From Diadema setosum (Eukaryota > Echinodermata > Echinoidea > Diadematoida > Diadematidae): a DNA stretch of 64,000 bases. The translations under genes were made by a program, and so were the position numbers. This document shows, in pieces, positions 1-9,258 of this stretch; position 1 is the stretch's first letter, and every line of letters starts with the position of its first letter. The stretch covers positions 7,064,336 to 7,128,335 of the forward strand of contig NC_092690.1 in NCBI RefSeq assembly GCF_964275005.1, read 5' to 3'. The notes beneath the pieces were generated by a model. The model saw nothing but the letters and a program-made list of their open reading frames with translations, was not told the origin of the DNA and ran no database searches.

Positions 1-289
1 ACAGAGCAATGTAACTGTAGCGCTTCGCTTAGATGGCGTCAGTGCGTCGTTTGCACTGGTTTGCACTTGCTGAGCTGCGTGAAAAATGTGCGTGGAAACA
101 CTCACGCACACAAGCGATGATGCAAGCGCGAGCTTCCAAGAGACAGGCGCTGTTGAGATAACAATAAGATGCGTAGATGATCCCTTGCTAGGATAGTGAT
201 GATGAAGCTCGAAGAAGTTTATATGATGAAAATTTATCCAGAAACGACGAAAAATGGACGAAAAATTCAAAATGGTGACATGATGTTAT

Positions 290-463
290 ACAAATGATGC
301 ACAGGATAGAGTGTGTTAGTGAAGGTGCGGCGCGCTCGAGAGTATTGACAATGGTGCGACATGCACGAGGCGCAGCCGAGTGCATGTTCGCAACCGTTGT
401 CAATACTCGAGAGTGCGCCGCACCTTCACTAACGCCACGAAATAATCCTGTGCATCATTTGTT
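290..463. repeat. Foldback element, ~75-bp inverted arms
   Basis: The left arm (about 291-368) reads as the reverse complement of the right arm (about 385-463). The outer part pairs ACAAATGATGCACAGGATAG with its complement, and the inner part pairs GTGAAGGTGCGGCGC and GAGAGTATTGACAA with theirs. A GC-rich loop of about 15 nt (CGAGGCGCAGCCGAG) separates the arms. The arms differ by a few substitutions and small indels, so this is an aged hairpin. No transposase is encoded. The short ORFs across it are translations of the palindrome. A non-autonomous foldback/MITE is the likeliest reading. Confidence 0.75.
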
Positions 464-1028
464 TTATAAAATGGGTCGAAAACTAACAGCATTATTCACG
501 TACCTTTGTGGCTCAATACCAGTCAGCTACATGTAGCACTCGCTCAAAAGTCAAGATGTCCGAAGATGTTCGTCCCAAACATTTACGCACGTCGCACTCG
601 GAAATCCCGCACATTAGTACTGTACGTACGTATAAGAGTATACGTACGCCACGTACTGTTATGCACAAGAAAGGCCGCCGGCTGTTGTGGCAGCCCGCGG
701 CCCGAACTAGAAGTTGTTTACAGGATTGACAGCGCGTATAGTAGCGCGTGACGCACTTGTAACAACCGATTGAGTGCGCACTGCTAGTGTAAACATTGTG
801 ACGTACGTCAGGCCAGCGAGGTGGAAGAGAGACTCTTCTTAGTGCATACCTGAAGAAATTAATGCACGCACACGTGACTAATTTCAGCGCTTCCAATTGG
901 CTACATTCTTGAACCCATTTTATAAAAAAAAAGATATTATCACAGACAGGTCCACCTATGTGCAAGCGTTCAGCCAATACGAAAATTTTCCAGTAGAAAC
1001 GTGAATAGACGGTTATAGGGAGCCAAAC
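464..1028. other. Unassigned sequence, no supported gene
   Basis: GC-richer than its surroundings, with a CGTACGTA-type run near 620-655. A 154-codon minus-strand open frame (513-977) is Cys-rich, has no recognisable domain and no splice or promoter context, and is not called as a gene. Confidence 0.4.
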
Positions 1029-2765
1029 TCAAGAGCAACAAACACGCACGTCCTTCCCCACCAGATACCAGATACTATAAGTTTTTACTACTTTTGTGTT
1101 AAATCCATCATACCCTACTGCTTTATTTACATCTAATTTAAAAACTACATTTAAAACATCTGAAACTGTTATAGGACTTAAAAACAAAGAATCAGCGAAC
1201 TTTCCACACATATATTTTTAAAAGAATCATTTTCAGATATGCTTAACTGTGCATTATCATGAATTTCTTTTCCAATTTTACTATAAAAAAAAAAATCATT
1301 AAACACATTTCATATATCTTTTTTATTTGTGATCTTACCATCAAACTCAATTTAATTTATCGACGCTTTCTCTTTTTTCTTACTCAATATCTCATTTATA
1401 ACTCTCCAAGTAGTTTTTGCAGTTCATATCATATTATCAACTTTATTTTTATATTGTTTATACACTTTCCTTCTACTATCTATTGGGTTTCTTAAATATT
1501 CCTTAAACAAAACATATTTTCGTTTACAATATCTTTTTTATTTCTGCAGTTAACCATGGCTTTATTTGCATATGTTTTCTTTGTCTAACCTCTATTTCAG
1601 GAAAACATAGATTATACAATTCAGAATAAATGTCTATAAAACGGCTATATTTCTCATTTACATCATGTATATCATATAGAACTGTCCAATCAACTGCGTG
1701 TACTTTTGAACAAAATTTATAAATTTTTTCATCATCTATTTCCCTCTTTTTATATTCTGCATCAAAATCGTTCATAACTGCATTAGAATTAATCAAAATA
1801 AATGTTGTCAGATGGTCACTGACATCAGTTAGAATCATTCCACTCTTCTCTATTTTTTCAGAATAATTATAAAATATGTTATCCAATATAGTAGCTGAAT
1901 GAGAAGTTATTCTAGTTGGTTTGAATATTTGAGGTAAATATGAATACGAAGTGAAATTATCTATAAAATCATTCACATACTGACAATCATTTATTTTCAT
2001 TAAATCCACATTAAAATTTGCCATTATGATATTTTCTTTCCTCTCATTTGATATGGTATTTAAAGAAGCTTGGATATTTTCTACAAAATTTTCATCTGTC
2101 TGCTGAGGAGGTTTTTACATCACTCCGACAATATAACTTTATATCTTATCATATACCTCAATAAAAATACTTTCAACGACATCATTGCATATATCTAGAT
2201 CTGTTCTTCCTTTAGATTTAATATTGTTTTGAATAAAAATTCTAGCTCCTCCTCCTCTTTTTCCCTGTCGAGCATTACCAACAAAGGTATACTGTGGGAG
2301 AGAAATAAGCTCTTCCTCACCATCTCTCAACCATGTTTTAGTTACTCCTATGATTGACATAGGCATATCTAACATTTCTACATATTGACAAAAGTCATCA
2401 AACTTGCGTTGTAAACTACGGCAATTAAAATGAAACAAAGATAACATATTTGAATTCTCAGTTGATTTCACATAATCACAAAATTCGCTGGGAGTATAAT
2501 AAGCATTATGAGTGGCAACTTCACTATCAAAATCAGATATATGTGAGTCATATTGTTGAATGTTTCTGTTACAAAGAAAACAATTATCACAATTTATGTT
2601 AGAACTTTGCCTGTTACACAAAAGACAAACACAAGAAATCGACATTTTATATTCAAACCAGGATATGTATACATATAAAAAAAAAAACTTTAGTTCAATA
2701 TAAAAAGGTAAATTGTACACCAGGTAATGATCAAATATAAAATGTAATGAGTGTTTCTGAAACAC
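1029..2765 (-). pseudogene. CR1/L2-like LINE ORF2 remnant (endonuclease and start of RT)
   Basis: Three minus-strand blocks follow one another in the order of a LINE ORF2. 2765-2139 holds the start of an AP-endonuclease domain (FHFNCRSLQRKF, then T-KTWL and the RGGGA segment). 2024-1524 holds its second half (NFNVDL for the usual GDFN, RITSHSATILDNIF, then DVSDHL). 1211-1029 holds the start of the reverse transcriptase (KLDVNKAVGYDGFNTKVVK). Stops and frameshifts separate the blocks near 2100 and 1524-1211, and everything after the first RT motif is missing, so the copy is dead and 3'-truncated. It lies directly downstream of the ORF1 remnant at 2795-3570 and is probably the same insertion. 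Assignment to the CR1/L2 group rests on motif style only. Confidence 0.8.
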
Positions 2766-2794
2766 ATTGCAATATTTGTGCTGGGGTTATGGAT

Positions 2795-3570
2795 TTACAG
2801 TTTTTGCAAGTCAGTAATTGAATGTATCATCTTTTTCACAGTGCCCCCATTCGTCGCTTTGAGCAGCACCAGGATCCTTCCGTCCGTCGACCAAGCTGCG
2901 ATCACATTGCTGTTTGTTTGGACTAACTTATTTGCTTTTTGTAGCAGATTCCTGTTTGTTGCTGTCAGGTCCTCCTCGATGCCAGTATGCTTCCCTTTCA
3001 GTCGCTTCCTGTTCCTGATGACAAGATGGCGAAAACGGTAGATAGCAAATTTGACAATGATTGGTCTAGGGGGCTTTGTCTTCTCTCCTCTCTGGACAGG
3101 ACGTGAGGACCAATGCGATGGGACCTGTCGATGTCCTCAGGCTTCAACTTCACATTCAGCTCTTTGCTGGGTAGGTCGAGCACCACTTCATCGGTGTCTT
3201 CATGATCCGACTCAGGAATGCCGTACAGCCGCAAACAGTTCCTGCGTGAGTATTGCTCTGCATCGTTCAAGGTGCGCTGCAGATCGGCGATTTCGTCTTT
3301 GTTGTGTTCCTGTTCTTTCTGCATCGAAGATATGATGGTGGCTTTTGTCTTGATCTCATTTTCAAGGTCCATGACTCTACTCTCTGTCTGTTCGAGTTGG
3401 TCGCGGAGAGTTTGCAACTCCTTTGTCACAGCATCGACAAGAGCAGACTTGAGCAAGTCCCTGAATTGCTGGCTGCTGAAAAAGTCTCTCACTTCTTCAC
3501 ACATCTGTTCACCTAAATCCACTGGATCTGTTGAGTTGGAAGATATGTTTTTCTTTCCTTTAGGGGGCAT
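2795..3570 (-). pseudogene. LINE ORF1 remnant (coiled coil plus RRM-like domain)
   Basis: Starting at ATG 3570 the frame gives a Lys/Ser-rich N-terminus, an acidic segment, then a heptad-rich coiled coil (about residues 45-110, LQTLRDQLEQTESRVMDLEN) and an RRM-like start (RRNCLRLYGIPES, then IDRSHRIG). One frameshift near 3080 moves the reading to RPIIVKFAIYRFR...RKRLKG...GIEEDLT...NLLQKANKL...WSTDGRI, ending with TAA at 2795. This series is characteristic of the nucleic-acid-binding ORF1 proteins of L1/L2/CR1-type LINEs. Only 30 nt separate its stop from the long open frame of ORF2. Apart from the frameshift the copy is almost full length. Confidence 0.8.
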
Positions 3571-3585
3571 GGTTCAAGCCAACAG

Positions 3586-4330
3586 ATACTGACAATGACA
3601 ATGACAATGACAATGACAATGAATTTTATTCTTGAACGGCCCCGCCAGGGGGCATGGAAGAATAACAAACAAGTAAATGTTTTATGGCTAAACAAAGCCA
3701 TAAATAAAGATGTAATACAGAAAGCATATATATACTATATACATATAATGAACTTCAAAAAGCAAACAACGACGGTTAACAAAAAAACGATCGAATAAGT
3801 AAGACAATCGGTACTTAATGGCAAACAGTGGCAGTAGTATCTTACAATATATACATGTACAATGTAAAAGAAAAGTAATGACGAGACATCAAAATCTGGC
3901 CATTATGATCTGACAGAAACGTGACAATTTCTTTAAAACTCTTACGTTCTTAGAATCAAAAAGCTGCTTCATTTTCAAGACATTCGGTCGGCGAGCATAA
4001 TAGGTCTTAATTAAAACTTTGCGATCCGTTTCAAAGAATGGACATTTAAACAAAAAATGAAACTCGTCACCTGGATCATTCATTTTACACAGGGTGCAGG
4101 ATTTAACTTGTTGATTAGGGAGATAACGTCCTTCACTAACAGGTAATCTGTGATTTCAACATACTGATGAAAAGAACTTGTTAAGGGAATCTGCTATTGA
4201 GCGATCAGTCCACAAAGCTGACAGGTAAGAGGATTACACTTGACGGTGGTAGCGATGGAGTTGTACAATTGGTCCCTGGTACAGAAGGTTGCACAAGCAC
4301 AATACAGGCCTATGGGTCACAAATCTTGGT
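3586..4330 (-). pseudogene. 3' end of a second CR1/L2-like LINE with TTGTCA-type tail
   Basis: Minus strand reads LPVSEGRYLPN, CTLCK, then GDEFHFLFKCPFF (about 4150-4020), the typical C-terminal end of a LINE ORF2 where a Cys-x2-Cys precedes the GDE-HFLF-CP motif. A 3' UTR follows and ends in AATAAAATTCATTGTCATTG and further ATTGTC repeats (3586-3621). Tandem short-repeat tails are usual for CR1/L2-like elements. Upstream RT sequence is missing, consistent with 5' truncation. The neighbouring ORF1 begins only about 15-20 nt beyond the tail, so two copies lie head to tail. Confidence 0.75.
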
Positions 4331-4693
4331 AGTATGCACAGTCTGTAGGTAGGTCAGTTGTCAATCTACCAACACCAAAATGTACCTTTAGGACTATAAA
4401 TCAAACTCTGTGAAGTGTTGAGGCGAAGTAGTGTTTCAGAAAGACACTCAAAATTCATCGATCACGAAATGTCCTGGTGTGACATACCTCCAAAGGTGTT
4501 CTACGCCATTAAAGAGACTGTCATCTGGGTATATCCGTTCAGATGTCACAAAATTAAAATAGCAATTCATAAAGTATATTTTAACAGCTCCTCACAGCTC
4601 ACAGCTCGTAGCCTTATACGATAAATAGTATTATACAGGTATCAGAGAACGAAAATTCCATAATTCGTTGTTAGGTTTTTACCTATTTCATGT
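4331..4693. other. Unassigned AT-rich spacer
   Basis: No domain, RNA gene or clear repeat was recognised between the LINE 3' fragment and the next inverted-repeat element. Confidence 0.4.
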
Positions 4694-6111
4694 GGATTTT
4701 CAGTCAAAAGAAAATAATATGGTAATCATGTAGAAATGCACACCTACCGTTCGCTTCGCCGTTTGTCAATCAAATTTTGTGCAGCTATTGGAGATGCTAA
4801 ATTGAACAATATCAGAGAGTTTTCATGGAATTAGAAAGCCGAAAAGGTAAGAAAAATGAGAAATCGGAGTTGAAAAGTACGTCGGTCACGAACATAGTCT
4901 CCGACGTAATGTAACGTTAGTGCACCACCGCCGATTCGCAGAGCTAGAGAACGATGTCAACGATTATAATCGATTCTGGTAGTCTCTAATTAGCCGCTTA
5001 CTAACAATATTTTTTTATTTATTGTTAGCTCACCCGAGTCGAAGGCTCAAGTGAGCTATTGTGATAGTTCTTTGTTTTCATTGCCACGATCATGATTATC
5101 ACTATTCAGATTATTGATACGATTATTCTTATCAGGATTAAGACATTGATCATTTCTTTTAATTGTGGCAAGTATTGATTTTATCATGACAAAAGTTGAT
5201 AATAATAATTTAATTTGAATAGTGTCGAAGGGAATAGAATGAGGTTGAAGGAAAAGTGGAAGAAACAGGTTAGGCTGTATTAGGAGGGAGAGAGAAAGAG
5301 AGAGAAAAGAAGATGAGAAGGAAGTTGAATTCAAAGGAGATTTGTTTCTAGTAGGGACCTAATCTACATAATTTATTCATAGGCCTCATAAAGTGCTCAT
5401 TTTACCTAAAAAAAAAACAGAGTATTGAAATTGAAATGGTAATAATACGTATGCCTTTGATTGATAGTTCAACTTTATAGTAGAAAGTACTTGTTTTAAT
5501 GATAGTATTTATTTTTCCATTTATTATTTTTTTATTATGTATACATCGCAAAACTGCAACCCCAGTATTTGCTTTTGTTTTGTATTAGAAATCCATTTTA
5601 TTGTGCAATATTCATGATGTATATTGATGGATATTTTAATTCCCATTTTTTCATATATCTTTTACTGTTTTGTAACGTTACACATATTATTTGTCCATCA
5701 TACAGTCACACGCAGGAGAAAATGAACTAAAACGATAAAAAAACAGACGCATCAAGATCACTTTCTTTCTTCCACATTTGACTGTCGAGCCGACGTAATT
5801 ATTTTGGTTAAACACCAAACAAGCGGCTGTAACACAGACTACAACGATCGATTATCATCGTTATATCGCTTTTCCACATAATCGATCCTCTATCGTGCTA
5901 CGCTGACACAGCCGTCGATCGGCGTACTTTTGAGTCAAAATTAGCTACTTTTCTTCTGTAATTGACTACGAAATTTCATGAAACCGTCAGATATGGTCCA
6001 TCTTGACATTTCTGATAGCCACAAGAAGTTTTCATTGACAAATTAAGGAAGGAAATGGTAGGTGTGCATGGTGTGCATTTCTACATGATTACCAATAATA
6101 TAATGAAAATC
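4694..6111. mobile_element. Large inverted-repeat (foldback) element, ~330-bp arms
   Basis: The ends match as inverted copies: GGTAATCATGTAGAAATGCA at 4721-4740 is the reverse complement of the segment near 6075-6095, followed inward on both sides by CACACCTACC. Similarity of roughly 65% by eye continues through TTTGTCAAT and TTTCATG-AATT to ATAATCGAT and TAGCCGCTT, so the arms are about 4694-5020 and 5790-6111. The centre starts with its own palindrome, AGCTCAC...GTGAGCT (5027-5057), followed by AT-rich non-coding DNA. There is no transposase, so it is a non-autonomous DNA element with old, diverged arms. Confidence 0.7.
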
Positions 6112-6137
6112 TTGATCAGCCTACTGTCTGTCTTTAA

Positions 6138-6506
6138 CCTGTAACGCAGAGTGACAGTGATGGAAATGGAGACATCGATCTCATCGATAGTGACAGTGAT
6201 TGGGATGTCGGAGACGATAATGGAGTCAGTCACAATTATCTCGGAGATAGTGCTGGTGACAATGGCAATGATCTCGAAGACAGCTGCGTTGGAATCAGTC
6301 ACAATGATCTCGGAGACAGTAATGATGAGGGTGACAATGTTCCTACAGACAGTGATGGTGACAGTCACAATGATTTCGGAAATGGTGATGGTGACAGTGA
6401 CAATGATCTCGGAGACAGGGATGGTGACATTGGCAGGGGTTATTTTGTTTGTTTGCGTGGTTGGTTATTTTCTGCATTTTGTTTCTCCATATGTAATTGT
6501 AAATGA
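6138..6506 (+). other. Acidic Asp/Asn/Gly/Ser repeat ORF fragment
   Basis: Frame open from just after a TAA (6135) to TGA at 6506. It begins at a splice-acceptor-like stretch (pyrimidine-rich, then ACGCAG at 6144-6149) and has no ATG. The product is a low-complexity acidic repeat (SDSDWDVGDDNG, SHNDLGDSNDEGDN, DSDGDSHNDFGNGDGDSDND) of about 90 residues, then an abrupt Arg- and Cys-containing hydrophobic tail (GYFVCLRGWLFSAFCFSICN). At DNA level it is a degenerate ~30-33-bp minisatellite built on GACAGTGATGG. It may be a decayed exon or only a minisatellite that happens to be open. A smaller similar segment lies at 13354-13473. No function is assigned. Confidence 0.35.
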
Positions 6507-6714
6507 AAACAGAGTGATGCAGAGTATGCAAAAAAAAAGAGAGAGTTAACACACAAAGCAATACAAAAAATATCATTTGCGTTACAACATCAGTCTGTAG
6601 TGACATATGAATCAAAATAACATATTAAGGCATATTGTATCTATGAACAAAGGAGAAGTCAATAAAGGGAACCGTCATCATAAGCAGAGCATGACGTGGA
6701 TGAGGCCCTATCTA

Positions 6715-7718
6715 CACTCAGCAAAAAAAGAAAGTAAACACTTTTTTGAGGTCAAGTTTTTCATAGATTTTTTATGAAGATCAATGTATTATATACTATA
6801 TTAAAGGTAATTAAATTGCCTATTAAGCTAATAGGTTAATAAGAAAGAAAACTTTACGCATGAGTAACCACATTCGTTTTTTTGTTCTCCAAGACACAAA
6901 ATTAAAAATTGCAAAAAAAAAGGACACGTTCTCTTTCATTTGCAAATGCCCTTCACCATAACATTGACAAGAAAAGACCAGTTTAACACAATGAGAGACG
7001 TACATGAAATAGGAAAAAGTAAGTTTTTGTTCTCTTTATCCCTTCATAACCTCTAAGAAAACAAAGTGGGAAACTAAAGGGAAAAAATCTATCAAGTCAA
7101 ACTTCAAATGACATAGGAAACAATAAGCATAAAGATGGTTAAATGAGCAGAATTTCTTTATCTGTTTCTTTCAATCTAGTGATTTAAGAATCCATGTGAC
7201 AATTTCAAGAACCAAACATTATTCACAATTTCCAAATTTGAAAAAAAAACTCACATTTCTACCATTTTTGTTAATTATTACTTCTTTTCTCATTTCATTT
7301 CAATTAAGATTTGACACAAGATGCTTTATTTTCCCCCTTTATTTTTAGTCTTCATTGATCTTTTGGTCCTTAAAGATATCATAGAGATCAAAGGTTTATT
7401 TTTGCAACTTAATTTCTGTTTCTTTTTGTGTGAAATTTGTTGTTTGTTCTTATTGTTCTATGGAAAAGCACATACGCATGAATGACAAATTGTTCAGTTT
7501 TGCAATTTTTACTTGTGTGCCCCGGAAGAGAAAAACAATGGTGTTCACTCATGCGTAAAGTTTCCCTTTTTGCTGATCTACCAGGTTGATAGCCAATAAA
7601 ATTACCTTCAATATGGTATATATTACATTAGCTTTCAGCCAAATATGCTATGAGATATCTGAACTTGAAAAAGCGTTTACTTTCTTTCTTTTTCTTTATT
7701 TTTTTTTTTTGCTGAGTG
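6715..7718. mobile_element. Foldback DNA element with CACTCAGCAAAAAAAG ends
   Basis: Ends read CACTCAGCAAAAAAAGAAAG on the left and the inverted counterpart (CTTTCTTT...GCTGAGTG) on the right. The inverted similarity runs inward for at least 170 bp, including GGTAATT-A-TTG-CTAT and AAACTTTACGCATGAG (6850-6865 and 7543-7558), and more weakly through AAAAATTGCAAAA to about 6980 and 7430. The centre is AT-rich and non-coding. It is a non-autonomous inverted-repeat element. No clean target duplication was identified. Confidence 0.75.
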
Positions 7719-7759
7719 CATATATGTAATACAAATATAATACAACCCCAATTATATAC

Positions 7760-8008
7760 GAAGAGTTTGGTTGCAAAAACCGATCAGTCGTTTTTTTGAA
7801 GAGTTTGAAGTACGGTTCCTGTCATAAAGTACAAAATAAGACCTTTAAAATGATATATTGGTCACTACATAATAAAGAAACATTTTTGAAGTTATGGTCA
7901 AAAGAAGCAAAAAAATTCTTATTTTTCTCTTTATCTTTCTTGACCTTTAGTCGCAAATATTTCCATTCGGCAAATATGGACTTATCGGTTTTTGCAAACA
8001 AACTCTTC
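7760..8008 (-). mobile_element. MITE family A, full copy, reverse orientation
   Basis: Terminal inverted repeats of about 33 bp: GAAGAGTTTGGTTGCAAAAA at the left, and TTTTTGCAAACAAACTCTTC at the right. The interior matches, in reverse complement, the copies at 16208-16438 and 46996-47242 (for example CTTTTGACCATAACTTCAAA). It is non-coding, about 249 bp and flanked by AT-rich DNA. Its interior is copied in the tandem duplication beginning at 7859. Confidence 0.85.
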
Positions 8009-9258
8009 ATGTACTCATAGAACTCTTAATCTTGATACACGAAACACATTTTGCTATTGAGAAGAAAAAAAAAACGGAAAAGAACAACAGTGACTTGGCG
8101 CTTTAAAAAAGAAAAAACAGCACGCAGCACCATTGACTACTGCATGGTATAGTAGACAATAGAAATGTAGGTGTGTGCGAGTGACAGTGCGTCGTGTGTG
8201 GGGTAAGGTACGTGCTTTAACTGAAGGTATGACAAATAAGTGCCCCTGTAAAGTCATTATCAAAGGAAAGAATGGGAGAGAGTGGGAAAAATCGAAAAAC
8301 ATTTTGCATAGGTCAGGGCTGACTGAGACTTAAGAAAAAAAAAGAAAAAAAAATGCATTGATCAAAGACAACTAACTGGAAACATATTTCAATAATATTT
8401 TTTCTTTTCTTTAAATGAGCCTTAAAGGAAAAAAAAAAGTGAAGTACATTGCTTTTATTCATCAGGTAGGTTGTTCCAGACGTCGGGACCGTACTAATAA
8501 TGTCTAATTGATTTCTGAGCTAAAACAGTTTTGGGGTTCACAAGGTGAAAGTCTGTCGATTGGTCACCACATATAAAGGTACATTTTTGAAGTTATGGTC
8601 AAAAGAACCAAAACATTTCTTATTATTCTCTTCATTTTTCTTGACCTTTAATCGCAAATATCTCAATTTGACAAATATGGACTTATCGGTTTTTGCAAAC
8701 AAACTCTTCATATGTACTCATAGAACTCTTAATCTTGATACACGAAACACATTTTGCTATTGAGAAGAAAAAAAAAAACCGGAAAAGAACAACAGTGACT
8801 TGGCGCTTTGAAAAAGAAAAAACAGCACGCAGCACCATTGACTACTGCATGGTATAGTAGACAACAGAAATGTAGGTGTGTGCGAGTGACAGTGCGTCGT
8901 GTGTGGGGTAAGGTACGTGCTTTAACTGAAGGTATGACAAATAAGTGCCCCTGTAAAGTCATTATCAAAGGAAAGAATGGGAGAGAGTGGGAAAAATCGA
9001 AAAACATTTTGCATAGGTCAGGGCTGACTGAGACTTAAGAAAAAAAAAGAAAAAATGCATTGATCAAAGACAACTAACTGGAAACATATTTCAATAATAT
9101 TTTTTTTTTCTTTAAATGAGCCTTAAAGGAAAAAAAAGTGAAGTACATTGCTTTTATTCATCAGGTAGGTTGTTCAGACGTCGGGACCGCACTAATAATG
9201 TCTAATTGATTTCTGAGCTAAAACAGTTTTGGGGTTCACAAGGTGAAAGTCTGTCGAT
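7859..9258. repeat. 0.7-kb tandem duplication (two copies, period ~702)
   Basis: Unit 1 (7859-8560) and unit 2 (8561-9258) begin at TGGTCAC inside MITE A and end at GAAAGTCTGTCGAT. The second half of each unit (from CATAGAACTCTTAATCTTG) is nearly identical between copies, with small A-run indels and a handful of substitutions. The first ~150 bp, derived from the MITE, are clearly more diverged. Each unit ends with the 3' part of the LINE at 9090-12118: minus strand GPDVWNNLPDE stop at about 8459-8491 and again near 9158-9190. The duplication therefore copied a LINE 3' end plus flanking DNA after the LINE had inserted. Confidence 0.85.
8561..8709 (-). mobile_element. MITE family A, truncated copy
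   Basis: This is the right-hand 149 bp of MITE A, ending in TTTTTGCAAACAAACTCTTC. Its left end is cut at TGGTCAC, exactly where the 0.7-kb tandem duplication begins. It differs from the 7760-8008 copy at many positions, more than the rest of the duplicated unit does. Confidence 0.8.

Noticed and set aside
513..977. 154-codon minus-strand frame
   Set aside because: Cys-rich but without any recognised domain, signal or splice context; probably chance in a GC-richer patch.
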